A DNA stretch of 64,000 bases from CAWAYR01 sp050250955 (GTDB lineage: Bacteria; Acidobacteriota; Vicinamibacteria; Vicinamibacterales; UBA2999). Position 1 is the stretch's first letter. Each line of letters starts with the position of its first letter. A program made the position numbers and the translations under genes. Location: the NCBI GenBank assembly GCA_050250955.1, contig JBFWNR010000004.1:310001-374000 (forward strand), read 5' to 3'. Below, one piece after another: positions 26,908-35,504 of the stretch. The notes beneath the pieces are model-generated. The model was not told where the DNA came from. It did no database searches and saw only the letters and a list, made by a program, of their open reading frames with translations.

Positions 26908-27082
26908 TCCCAAACGCCGACATTCGAAGACCCGTGGCCGCAAGCGCCGCACCCACGATGCCCTGCCGGCGGCGACCGCCGGTGCGTGCCCGCAGTGCGG
27001 TGAGCCCAAGGCCCCGCACCGGGTGTGCGCCTTCTGCGGGTTCTACAACGAGCGACAGGTTCGCGCCGTCGACGAGGAGTAG
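26900..27082 (+). CDS. rpmF: 50S ribosomal protein L32
   Basis: A 60-residue ribosomal protein. The start MPNPKRRHSKTRGRKRRTHDAL is typical, and the C-terminal half has a four-cysteine zinc ribbon, CPQCGEPKAPHRVCAFCGFY. It begins inside yceD, conserving the yceD-rpmF-plsX order found in many bacteria. Confidence 0.97.
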   Translation: MPNPKRRHSKTRGRKRRTHDALPAATAGACPQCGEPKAPHRVCAFCGFYNERQVRAVDEE

Positions 27083-27130
27083 GTCGCTGGCCGGACTGCG
27101 TCTGAGCCCGGCACCGGCGGGGAGCGCGGC

Positions 27131-28156
27131 GTGAGCCAGCCGCTCCCGGCCCGCATCGCGGTCGACGCCATGGGCGGCGACCTGGCGCCGGGACCCGTCG
27201 TCGACGGTGCGCTGGCCGCGGCGCGCTACTCGGGCGTCGCCGTCACCCTGGTGGGCCGGCGCGACGCGATCCTCGGCGAGCTGGCTCGGCACGGCGACGC
27301 CGCCACGCTCGACGTCCAGGTCGTCGATGCCGCCGACGTGGTCGCGATGCACGAGAAGGCGGCGTTGGTGCTGCGGGGCAAGCCACGCGCCTCGATCCGT
27401 GTCGCCACCGAGCTGGTCCGGGACGGCGCCGCCGCCGCGGTGGTCAGTGCCGGCCATACCGGCGCCTCGGTCGTCGCCGCGCACGCCACGTTCGGCATGC
27501 TGACCGGAGTGGACCGGCCCGGGCTGGCGCCGGCGATTCCCACTCGCGGCGGGATGGCCGTGCTGGTCGATGCCGGCGCGACCGTGGAGTGCCGCCCGGC
27601 GCACCTGCTCCAGTTCGGCGTGATGGGCGCGGTCTACGCCCGGACGCTGCTCGGGGTCGCGGCGCCGCGCGTCGGGCTGCTGTCGATCGGCGAGGAAGAG
27701 GGCAAGGGCAACGACCTCACGCGCGAAGCATACCGCCTGCTCAAGGCGACGCCGCTGAACTTCGTCGGCAACGTCGAAGCCCGCGACGTCTTCGCCGGGC
27801 GCGCCGACGTCATCGTCTGCGACGGCTTCACCGGCAACGTCGTGCTCAAGCTCAGTGAAGGGCTCGTGGAGATGGTCGAAGAACAACTCGGAGAGGAGCT
27901 GTCGAGCACGTTCTCGAGCCAGGTGGGGTACCTGCTGTCGCGACGCGCCTTCCGCCGGTTCCGCAAGCGCGTCGACTACTCGGAGTACGGCGGCGCGCCG
28001 CTGCTCGGAGCGGCCGGCCTGGTGCTGGTGTGTCACGGCCGCTCGTCGGCCAAGGCGATTCGCAACGCCGTGGTGTCGGCCTCCCGCTTCGTGGCCGACG
28101 GGGTCGTGCGACAGCTCGAGCAGGGCCTGGCTGCGGCCCTGGTGGCGCCGCGATGA
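27131..28156 (+). CDS. plsX: Phosphate acyltransferase PlsX
   Basis: A 341-residue peripheral membrane enzyme making acyl-phosphate from acyl-ACP for phospholipid synthesis. IAVDAMGGDLAPGPVVDGAL is the N-terminal signature; AGHTGASVVAAH, LLSIGEEEGKGND, FVGNVEARDVFAG and VCDGFTGNVVLKLSEG follow in order. The start is a GTG at 27131 with GGAG some 8 bases upstream. It overlaps fabD by 4 bases (ATGA). Confidence 0.95.
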   Translation: MSQPLPARIAVDAMGGDLAPGPVVDGALAAARYSGVAVTLVGRRDAILGELARHGDAATLDVQVVDAADVVAMHEKAALVLRGKPRASIRVATELVRDGAAAAVVSAGHTGASVVAAHATFGMLTGVDRPGLAPAIPTRGGMAVLVDAGATVECRPAHLLQFGVMGAVYARTLLGVAAPRVGLLSIGEEEGKGNDLTREAYRLLKATPLNFVGNVEARDVFAGRADVIVCDGFTGNVVLKLSEGLVEMVEEQLGEELSSTFSSQVGYLLSRRAFRRFRKRVDYSEYGGAPLLGAAGLVLVCHGRSSAKAIRNAVVSASRFVADGVVRQLEQGLAAALVAPR

Positions 28157-29109
28157 TCGCCTTCGTCTTCCCGGGCCAGGGCGCGCAGATGGTCGGGATG
28201 GGCCGGGGCCTGGCCGAGGCGTTCCCGGTCTGCCGGGCGACCTTCGACGAGGCCGACGCCGCCCTCGGCTTCGCCCTGAGCGCGGTCGTCTTCGACGGGC
28301 CGACCGACCGGTTGACGCTCACCGAGATTACCCAGCCGGCGATCCTCACCGTCAGTGTCGCCGCCTGCCGGCTGCTCGAGGCGCGCGGGCTGCGTCCCGA
28401 CATCGTCGCTGGCCACAGCTTGGGCGAGTACTCCGCGCACGTCGCCGCCGGCACCTTCTCGTTCGCCGACGCGGTGCGGACCGTGCACCACCGCGGCCGC
28501 TACATGCAGGAGGCCGTCCCGGTCGGCGCCGGGGCGATGGCGGCGATCCTGGGGCTCGACGAGGCCGGCGTCCAGGCCGCCTGCGACGAGGCCGCCGAGG
28601 GCGACGTCGTGAGCCCGGCCAATCTCAACGCACCGGGCCAGGTCGTCATCGCCGGACACGCCGCGGCCGTGCAGCGGGCCGGGGAGCGGGCCAGGGCCCG
28701 CGGCGCCAAGCGGGTGATTCCCCTCCAGGTGAGCGCCCCGTTCCACTGCGCGCTGATGCGGCCGGCAGAGACGCGCCTGGCGCCCGAACTGCAGGCCTTG
28801 ACCGTCCGCGATCCCCGCGTGCCGGTGGTGGCCAACGTCGATGCCGAGCCCAAGCGAGATGCCGCCGCCGCCGTCGAGGCCCTGATCCGGCAGGTGTCCG
28901 CACCGGTCCGCTGGGAGGCGTCGGTCCGCCGCCTTGCCTCCGACGGGGTGACCGCCTATGTTGAGGTGGGGCCGGGCACGGTGCTGAGCGGACTCATCAA
29001 GAAAGTGGCCCGCGAGGCCGCGATCGTCAACCTCGACCAGCCGGCCGGCCTGGCGGCCGTCGAGGCCATCGTCGCCGCCGACCGGCCGCGGCCGAGCGAA
29101 CACGCATGA
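28153..29109 (+). CDS. fabD: Malonyl-CoA:ACP transacylase FabD
   Basis: A 318-residue transacylase that loads malonate onto ACP. The nucleophile is S89 in GHSLGEY, with the catalytic histidine H198 in SAPFHCALM. FVFPGQGAQMVGMG at the start and the VVANVDAEP segment are typical. ATGA overlaps on both sides indicate coupling with plsX and fabG. Confidence 0.96.
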   Translation: MIAFVFPGQGAQMVGMGRGLAEAFPVCRATFDEADAALGFALSAVVFDGPTDRLTLTEITQPAILTVSVAACRLLEARGLRPDIVAGHSLGEYSAHVAAGTFSFADAVRTVHHRGRYMQEAVPVGAGAMAAILGLDEAGVQAACDEAAEGDVVSPANLNAPGQVVIAGHAAAVQRAGERARARGAKRVIPLQVSAPFHCALMRPAETRLAPELQALTVRDPRVPVVANVDAEPKRDAAAAVEALIRQVSAPVRWEASVRRLASDGVTAYVEVGPGTVLSGLIKKVAREAAIVNLDQPAGLAAVEAIVAADRPRPSEHA

Positions 29110-29846
29110 ACACCTTCGACGGACAGATCGCACTGGTCACCGGCGCGTCTCGCGGCATCGGCCGTGGCATCGCCCTGGCCCTGGCCGGCCGCGGCGCCAC
29201 CGTCGTCGCCGCGGCGCGAGGCGCCAACGCTCAGGCGACCGTCGAGGCGATTGTCGCCGACGGTGGGCGAGCGGAGGCGCTGGCCCTCGACGTGACCGAC
29301 GGCGCCGCCGCCGCGGCGGCCATCGCCGACGTGGTCGCCCGCCACGGCCGTCTCGACGCGCTGGTGCTGAACGCCGGCGTCACCCGCGATCAGCTCGTGC
29401 TGCGGATGAAGCGCGAGGACTGGGACGTGGTCCTCGCCACCAATCTGACCTCGGCCTTCGCGCTCTGCCAGGCGGCGCTGAAGCCGATGCTGAAGCAGCG
29501 CCGCGGCCGCATCGTCGCGATCAGTTCCGTGGTCGGCCAGATGGGCAACGCCGGGCAGGCCAACTACGCGGCGTCGAAGGCCGGACTGATCGGGTTCTGC
29601 AAGGCGCTGGCGCGCGAGGTCGGCTCACGCGGCGTCACCGTGAACGTCGTCGCCCCCGGCTTCATCGAGACCGACATGACCCGGGCCCTGCCCGAGGCGA
29701 CGCAGGCGCAGTGGATCGCGCAGGTGCCGCTCGGCCGGCTCGGCACGGCCGCCGACGTCGCGTCGGCCGTGTGTTTCCTCGCCTCCGACGAGGCGTCGTA
29801 TATTACAGGGCACGTTCTCGCCGTCAACGGCGGGATGTACACGTAG
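29106..29846 (+). CDS. fabG: 3-oxoacyl-ACP reductase FabG
   Basis: A 246-residue short-chain dehydrogenase reducing 3-oxoacyl-ACP with NADPH. The cofactor motif is TGASRGIGRG at residues 12-21, and the catalytic groups are in NAGVTRD, ISSVVGQMGNAGQ and NYAASKAG. The C-terminus FLASDEASYITGHVLAVNGGMYT is the FabG standard. Place between fabD and acpP supports FabG over other reductases of the family. Confidence 0.96.
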   Translation: MNTFDGQIALVTGASRGIGRGIALALAGRGATVVAAARGANAQATVEAIVADGGRAEALALDVTDGAAAAAAIADVVARHGRLDALVLNAGVTRDQLVLRMKREDWDVVLATNLTSAFALCQAALKPMLKQRRGRIVAISSVVGQMGNAGQANYAASKAGLIGFCKALAREVGSRGVTVNVVAPGFIETDMTRALPEATQAQWIAQVPLGRLGTAADVASAVCFLASDEASYITGHVLAVNGGMYT

Positions 29847-29855
29847 GAGGGCCAG

Positions 29856-30098
29856 ATGGCCGTAGCGGACAAGGTGAAGAGCATCATCGTCGAGCAGCTC
29901 GGGGTGGACGAAGAGGAAGTGACCTCGGATGCGTCGTTCGTCGACGACCTCGGCGCGGATTCGCTCGACACCGTGGAGCTCGTGATGGCGTTCGAGGAAG
30001 AGTTCGAAATCGAGATTCCCGACGAGGACGCCGAGAAGATCACGCGCGTCAAGGACGCCGTCGAGTACATCGAGAAGAACGCCAAGAGCAAGAAATAG
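29856..30098 (+). CDS. acpP: Acyl carrier protein
   Basis: An 80-residue acidic carrier protein. The phosphopantetheine attachment site is S36 in GADSLDTVEL. FEEEFEIEIPDEDAEKI is the usual helix III region. A strong AGGAGG precedes the ATG, fitting high expression. It lies 9 bases after fabG and 10 before fabF. Confidence 0.98.
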   Translation: MAVADKVKSIIVEQLGVDEEEVTSDASFVDDLGADSLDTVELVMAFEEEFEIEIPDEDAEKITRVKDAVEYIEKNAKSKK

Positions 30099-30108
30099 GA
30101 GCAGCACG

Positions 30109-31350
30109 TTGAGCAGGCGCGTAGTCGTCACCGGCGTCGGGCTGGTGACGTCGCTCGGCATCGGCACCGACGCCACCTGGCAGGGACTCCTGGCCGGGAA
30201 GTCCGGAGCCGGCCCGATCACCAAGTTCGACGCGAGCGCGTTCTCGACCCGCTTCGCCGCCGAGGTCAAGGGGTTCGAGCCGACGGCGTTCATCGAGAAG
30301 AAAGACGTCAAGAAGATGGACGTCTTCATCCAGTACGCCATCGCCGCGTCGCAATTCGCGGTCGACGACGCGCGCCTGACGGTGGCGCCCGACCGCGCCC
30401 ACCGCGTCGGCGTGTTCATCGCCTCGGGGATCGGCGGGTTCACCACCATCGAACGCGAGCATCGCGCGCTGCTCGAGGGCGGCCCGCGCCGGATCTCGCC
30501 GTTCTTCATCCCGTCGGCCATCATCAACCTGGCCTCCGGCCAGGTGTCGATCCGCTTCGGTGCCAAGGGCCCCAACTCGGCGACGTGCACCGCCTGCACC
30601 GCGTCGGCGCACGCCGTCGGCGATGCCTTCGAGATCATCAAGCGCGACGCGGCCGACGTCATGATCGCCGGGGGGTCGGAGGCGGCGGTGTGCGCGATGG
30701 GGGTCGGCGGCTTCGCGGCGATGCGGGCCCTGTCGGCCCGCAACGACGACCCCGAGCGCGCCAGCCGCCCGTTCGACAAGGATCGCGACGGGTTCGTGCT
30801 CGGCGAAGGGGCCGGCATCCTCATCCTCGAGGAGCTGGAACACGCCCGGGCGCGCGGCGCGACCATCTACTGCGAGCTGGTCGGCTACGGCATGTCCGGC
30901 GACGCCTACCACATGACCGGCCAGCCCGAGGACGGCGACGGCGCGGTCCGCGTCATGCAGGCAGCGCTGGCCTCGGCCGGCGTCGCGCCGGGTGTGGTCG
31001 ATTACATCAACGCGCACGGCACGTCGACGCCGATCAACGATCCGACCGAGACGCTGGCGGTCAAGCGCGTGTTCGGCGACCACGCCCGGCGGCTGGCGAT
31101 GTCGTCGACCAAGTCGATGACCGGGCACCTGCTCGGCGCCGCCGGCGGCCTCGAGGCAGGCATCAGCGCCCTGGCGCTGCGCCACCAGATCCTGCCCCCG
31201 ACCATCAACCTCGACACGCCGGATCCGGCGTGCGACCTCGATTACGTGGCCAGGACGGCGCGTCCAGCCACCGTCCGCTATGCGCTGTCGAACTCGTTCG
31301 GGTTCGGCGGCACCAACGGCGCGCTGCTGTTCCGGCGGCACGACGGCTGA
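30109..31350 (+). CDS. fabF: 3-oxoacyl-ACP synthase II FabF
   Basis: A 413-residue condensing enzyme elongating acyl-ACP. The catalytic Cys is C163 in TACTASAHAV, with histidines in NAHGTSTPINDP and MTGHLLGAAGG. The ending SNSFGFGGTNGALLF is typical. The start is a TTG at 30109, supported by AGGAG 7 bases upstream and by SRRVVVTGVGLVTS directly after; a rare start codon behind the highly expressed acpP may lower its output. Confidence 0.96.
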   Translation: MSRRVVVTGVGLVTSLGIGTDATWQGLLAGKSGAGPITKFDASAFSTRFAAEVKGFEPTAFIEKKDVKKMDVFIQYAIAASQFAVDDARLTVAPDRAHRVGVFIASGIGGFTTIEREHRALLEGGPRRISPFFIPSAIINLASGQVSIRFGAKGPNSATCTACTASAHAVGDAFEIIKRDAADVMIAGGSEAAVCAMGVGGFAAMRALSARNDDPERASRPFDKDRDGFVLGEGAGILILEELEHARARGATIYCELVGYGMSGDAYHMTGQPEDGDGAVRVMQAALASAGVAPGVVDYINAHGTSTPINDPTETLAVKRVFGDHARRLAMSSTKSMTGHLLGAAGGLEAGISALALRHQILPPTINLDTPDPACDLDYVARTARPATVRYALSNSFGFGGTNGALLFRRHDG

Positions 31351-31393
31351 CGGCGGCCCCGGCCGCGTCGCCTCCAACCGACAGGAAGGCCCG

Positions 31394-32158
31394 ATGAAGA
31401 TTGCCGTCTGCATCAAGCAGGTGCCGACCCGGGAGTGGCAGCCGCGGCTGACCGACGACCGGACCTGGGTCCGCGACCAGGACATCTCGTTCGAGATGAA
31501 CGAGCCCGACGCCTACGCCCTGGAAGAGGGGCTGCGCCTGAAGGAGCGCCAGGGCGGTGGGGAGGTCGTGGTCGTCTCGGCGGGACCGGCCCGGGTCCAG
31601 CAGGTGATCCGCGAGGCCCTGGCCCGCGGCGCCGACCGCGCCATCCACGTCCAGGACGACGCGTTCGCCCGGGCCGATGCCGCCGCGTCGGCCGTCGCGG
31701 TGGCCGCGGCCGTGCGCGACGAGCAGTTCGACGTCGTCCTCACCGGCCTGCAGTCCGACGACCAGGGGCACGCGCAGTTCGGCCCGGCGCTCGCCGAGCG
31801 CCTCGGCATGCCGCACTCGACGATCATCATGGAGGTCCAGGTCGCCGACGGGCGGTTGCGGGCCAAGCGGGAGCTCGAAGGCGGCTGGTTCCAGTACGTG
31901 TCGATGCCGCTGCCGGCCCTGCTCACCATCCAGAGCGGCATCAATCAGCTGCGCTACGCCACGCTGAAGGGGATCATGGCGGCGAAGAAAAAGGAAATCC
32001 GGGTGGTGGCGCCGGCCGGGCCGATCCAGTCCGGCCAGCGCATCGTCGCCCTGGCCCTGCCGCAGAAGTCGAAGCAGACGGTGATGATCGGCGGGTCGCC
32101 CGCCGAAGCGGCGAGCGAGCTGGTGCGGCGGTTGCGGGAGGAGGCGAGGGTCCTGTGA
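31394..32158 (+). CDS. etfB: Electron transfer flavoprotein beta subunit
   Basis: A 254-residue ETF beta subunit, the AMP-binding partner that accepts electrons from acyl-CoA and other dehydrogenases. MKIAVCIKQVP begins the family, with FEMNEPDAYALEEGLRLKE, the DVVLTGLQSDDQGHAQFGPALAERLG motif and LPALLTIQSGINQLRYATLKGIMAAKKK. The ATG at 31394 has AGGAAGG upstream. It overlaps etfA by 4 bases. Confidence 0.96.
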   Translation: MKIAVCIKQVPTREWQPRLTDDRTWVRDQDISFEMNEPDAYALEEGLRLKERQGGGEVVVVSAGPARVQQVIREALARGADRAIHVQDDAFARADAAASAVAVAAAVRDEQFDVVLTGLQSDDQGHAQFGPALAERLGMPHSTIIMEVQVADGRLRAKRELEGGWFQYVSMPLPALLTIQSGINQLRYATLKGIMAAKKKEIRVVAPAGPIQSGQRIVALALPQKSKQTVMIGGSPAEAASELVRRLREEARVL

Positions 32159-33126
32159 TACTGGTCGTCGCCGAGCAGCGGGACGGGCGCCTCAACCGCG
32201 CCAGCTGGGAAGCCATCGCCGCGGCGCAGCAGCTCGCCGGCGGGCAGGCGCCGATCACCGTCGCCGTGCTCGGCGCTGCGGTGGATCAGGTGGCGGCCGA
32301 GCTGGCCGCGGCCGACGTCGCCGCGGTATGGGCGGTCAGCCACGAGGCGCTCGGTGCCTACACGCCCGATGCCTTCGTTGCGGCGCTCTCGGCGGTGATC
32401 GGCGAGCTGGGGCCGAGTCACGTCTGTTTCATCCACAGCTACCAGACCCGCGACTTCGCGGCCACGCTGGCGGCCCGCCTCGACCGAACGCTGGTCACCG
32501 ACGTCGTCGGCGTCGCCCGCGGTTCCGACGGGGGGGCGGTGTTCGCGCGGCCGATGTTCCAGGGGAAGCTGGTCGCCGACGTAGCGGCCGAGGGGCCGGC
32601 GCCGCACCTGGTGTCGTTCCAGATCGGCGCGTTCCGTGCCGAGGCCGTCGCCCGGGGCAGCGGCGCGGCGGTGACCGCCAAGGCGGTCATGCTGGACGGC
32701 GCAGCCCTCCGGCAGGACGCCGAGGCGCCGTTTCAGGAGGCCAAGGCGGCCGTCGATCTCACGCAGGCCGAACGGATCGTCGCCGTCGGGCGCGGCATCA
32801 AGGCCCAGGAACACCTGGCGATGGCCGAACAGCTCGCCGCGGCGTTCGGCGCCGAACTGGCCGCCTCCCGCCCCATCTGCGACAACGGCTGGCTGCCGAT
32901 GGAACGCCAGATCGGCAGTTCGGGGCAGACCGTCGCGCCGAAGCTCTACGTCGCCATCGGCATTTCCGGCGCCATCCAGCACCTCGTGGGCATGAAAGGG
33001 TCGCGGACCATCGTCGCCGTCAACAAGGACGCCGACGCGCCGATTTTCGAGGTCGCCGACTATGGCATCGAAGGTGACCTGTTCGAGATCGGTCCGGCCC
33101 TCATCGCCGCGCTCGGCGAGCGCTGA
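32155..33126 (+). CDS. etfA: Electron transfer flavoprotein alpha subunit
   Basis: A 323-residue ETF alpha subunit binding FAD. The C-terminal FAD site is clear: ASRPICDNGWLPMERQIGSSGQTVAPKLYVAIGISGAIQHLVGMKGSRTIVAVNKDADAPIFEVADYGIEGD. The start is a GTG overlapping the etfB TGA. With etfB and the quinone oxidoreductase it forms a complete route from flavoprotein dehydrogenases to the quinone pool. Confidence 0.96.
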   Translation: MILVVAEQRDGRLNRASWEAIAAAQQLAGGQAPITVAVLGAAVDQVAAELAAADVAAVWAVSHEALGAYTPDAFVAALSAVIGELGPSHVCFIHSYQTRDFAATLAARLDRTLVTDVVGVARGSDGGAVFARPMFQGKLVADVAAEGPAPHLVSFQIGAFRAEAVARGSGAAVTAKAVMLDGAALRQDAEAPFQEAKAAVDLTQAERIVAVGRGIKAQEHLAMAEQLAAAFGAELAASRPICDNGWLPMERQIGSSGQTVAPKLYVAIGISGAIQHLVGMKGSRTIVAVNKDADAPIFEVADYGIEGDLFEIGPALIAALGER

Positions 33127-33141
33127 CGCGGCGGCGCCAGC

Positions 33142-34797
33142 ATGGAACGCGAAACGCTCGACGTGGACGTGCTGGTGGTCGGCGCCGGGCCGGCCGGCCT
33201 GTCGGCGGCGCTGCGGCTGACCCAGCTGCAGTCGGCCCACGGCGGCGAGCCGCTCGCCGTGGCCGTCGTCGACAAGGCGAGGGAGGCCGGCGCCCACTCC
33301 CTCTCGGGGGCGCTCCTGGACCCGTCGACGCTGGCCGAGCTGGTCCCGGACTTCGCCGCCAGGGGCGCACCGCTGGCCTGCGAAGTCAGCCACGACAGCG
33401 TCTACCTGCTGACCGAAGGCGGGCAGTTCCGCCTGCCGATCACCCCGCCGCCGTTCCGCAACCACGGCAACCACGTCATCTCCCTCAGTCATTTCGTCAA
33501 GTGGCTGGCCGGCCAGGTCGAGGCGGCCGGGGCCGACCTGTTCATGGGCTTTGCGGCCCAGTCGGTGCTGTTCGAGCAGGACCGGGTCGTGGGCGTGAGG
33601 ACCGGCGATCGCGGCCTGGGCCGCAATGGCGAGCCGCGCGGCACGGTCGAACCCGGGGCCGACATCCGCGCCAAGGTCACCATCTTCGCCGACGGCGTCC
33701 GCGGCCACCTCACCAAGCAGCTGCTGCGGACCCTGCCGCTCGGCAGCGCCCAGCCAGCACAGTACGCCATCGGCCTCAAGGAGCTGTGGGACGTGCCGGC
33801 CGGCCGCCTGGCGCCCGGCACCGTCATCCACACCCTCGGCTATCCGCTGCGGCAGGAGGAGTTCGGCGGCAGCTGGATCTACGCCTTGCCCGACGGCCGC
33901 GTGTCGCTCGGCTTCGTGGTCGGGTTGGACTACGTCGATCCGCTGTTCGACCCGCACGCGGCCCTGCAGCGCTTCAAGCTGCACCCCTTCGTCCGCCCGC
34001 TGCTGGAGGGCGGACAGCTGGTGCGGTTCGGCGCCAAGGCCCTCCCCGAGGGCGGCTGGAACACCCAGCCGACGCTGTTCGCCGACGGCGCGCTCATCGC
34101 CGGCGACGCCGCGAACTTCGTCAACTCGATGCGGCTCAAGGGCATCCACCTGGCGATGCGCAGCGGCTTGCTGGCCGGCGAGACCGCCTTCGACGCGGTC
34201 CGCGCCGGGGATACCTCGCGGACCCGTCTGGCGCGCTACAAGACGGCCGTCGACGGCAGCGCCATCCGCGACGAGCTCTACCCGGTGCGGAACGTCCATC
34301 AGGCGTTCGGCGCCGGCACCTACGTCGGTGCGGCGTTCGCCGGGCTGGCGATGGCCACCGGCGGCCGCTGGCCCGGCGACCTGGCCGGCCACCCGGGGCA
34401 CACCCGGATGGCGACCCTGGACAGTTATTACGGCCTGAAGAAGCGTGACGTCATCGGCGGATCGAATGCGGTGGCCGCCGATCGTCGCCTGACCTTCGAC
34501 AAGGCGACGAGCACGCACTTCTCGGGGACCCACCACGAGGAGAACCAGCCGGCGCATCTCCTGGTGCAGACCGACGTCTGTCATTCGATCTGCGGCCCCG
34601 AATACGGCCACCCGTGCGTGCGGTTCTGTCCCGCCAACGTCTACGAGATGGTCGACGACGGCCGCGGCGGCCGTCGTCTGCAGCTGAACGCCTCGAACTG
34701 CGTCCACTGCAAGACCTGCGACATCATGGATCCGTACGGCGTGATCACGTGGGTGGCGCCCGAAGGTGGCGACGGCCCGCAGTACGACGGCATGTGA
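33142..34797 (+). CDS. Electron transfer flavoprotein:ubiquinone oxidoreductase (ETF-QO)
   Basis: A 551-residue membrane-associated flavoprotein passing electrons from ETF to quinone, here presumably menaquinone. The FAD motif VVGAGPAGLSAALRL is at the N-terminus, GDAANFVNSMRLKGIHLAMRSG in the middle, and the C-terminal ferredoxin-like part has cysteines in VCHSICGPEYGHPCVRFCPANVYE and NCVHCKTCDIMDP, giving the single 4Fe-4S cluster of the family. Length and domain order match complete ETF-QO. It lies 15 bases after etfA and overlaps the next gene. Confidence 0.95.
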   Translation: MERETLDVDVLVVGAGPAGLSAALRLTQLQSAHGGEPLAVAVVDKAREAGAHSLSGALLDPSTLAELVPDFAARGAPLACEVSHDSVYLLTEGGQFRLPITPPPFRNHGNHVISLSHFVKWLAGQVEAAGADLFMGFAAQSVLFEQDRVVGVRTGDRGLGRNGEPRGTVEPGADIRAKVTIFADGVRGHLTKQLLRTLPLGSAQPAQYAIGLKELWDVPAGRLAPGTVIHTLGYPLRQEEFGGSWIYALPDGRVSLGFVVGLDYVDPLFDPHAALQRFKLHPFVRPLLEGGQLVRFGAKALPEGGWNTQPTLFADGALIAGDAANFVNSMRLKGIHLAMRSGLLAGETAFDAVRAGDTSRTRLARYKTAVDGSAIRDELYPVRNVHQAFGAGTYVGAAFAGLAMATGGRWPGDLAGHPGHTRMATLDSYYGLKKRDVIGGSNAVAADRRLTFDKATSTHFSGTHHEENQPAHLLVQTDVCHSICGPEYGHPCVRFCPANVYEMVDDGRGGRRLQLNASNCVHCKTCDIMDPYGVITWVAPEGGDGPQYDGM

Positions 34798-35504
34798 GCG
34801 GCCAGGACCCGCGAGACGCGGCGGTCGAGCCGGGGTGGCGGCGCTCGTGGCGACAGCGGATCGCCCTGGCGCTCATCGCCGGGCTCGGCGCGCCGCTGCT
34901 GCGTCTGCTGGCCCTGACGTGGCGTGTCGAGACGGTCGGGGCGGAACACCTCGCCGCCGCCGGCGACGGGGGAGCCGGCACCATCTACGCGCTGTGGCAC
35001 GGCCGCATCCTGCACTGCCTCTGGTACTGGCGCGACCGCGGCATCGTCGTCGTCACCAGCGAGAACTTCGACGGCGAGTGGATCGCCCGCATCATCCGCC
35101 GGTTCGGATTCGGCACCGCGCGCGGCTCGAGTTCGCGCCGCGGGGCGCGCGTCATGCGTGAGCTGCTCCGCACCGTGGGACAGGCGCCGGTGGCCTTCAC
35201 GGTGGACGGTCCGCGGGGACCTCGTGAGGTCGTCCAGCCGGGCGTGGCCTGGCTGGCTCGCGCCACCGGGCACCCGGTGGTCTGCGTGCACGCCGAGGCC
35301 GACCGGGCCTGGACGCTGCGCAGCTGGGACCGCACCCAGATCCCGAAGCCGTTCAGCCGGATGGTGATGGCGATCGGTCCGGTGGTGCAGCTGGAGCGCG
35401 ACTCGGGCCCCGACGCCGTCGACGCCGCTCGCCGCGCGATCGACGCCGCGCTCGGCGACGCCGCCATCGCCTGTCGTCGGGCCCTGGAAGGGAGCCGCCG
35501 GTGA
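34794..35504 (+). CDS. DUF374 / lysophospholipid acyltransferase-like protein
   Basis: A 236-residue protein of the DUF374 family related to lauroyl and lysophospholipid acyltransferases. YALWHGRILHCLWYWRDRGIVVVTSENFDGEWIARII and TVDGPRGPREVVQPGVAWLARATGHPVVCVHAEADRAW are the family blocks; the His in LWHGRIL is the expected catalytic residue. A hydrophobic segment near residue 25 may anchor it to the inner membrane. The start is a GTG overlapping the ETF-QO TGA, and its stop overlaps the next gene. In lipid A-making bacteria the family may add acyl chains to envelope lipids; that role is inferred. Confidence 0.85.
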   Translation: MSGQDPRDAAVEPGWRRSWRQRIALALIAGLGAPLLRLLALTWRVETVGAEHLAAAGDGGAGTIYALWHGRILHCLWYWRDRGIVVVTSENFDGEWIARIIRRFGFGTARGSSSRRGARVMRELLRTVGQAPVAFTVDGPRGPREVVQPGVAWLARATGHPVVCVHAEADRAWTLRSWDRTQIPKPFSRMVMAIGPVVQLERDSGPDAVDAARRAIDAALGDAAIACRRALEGSRR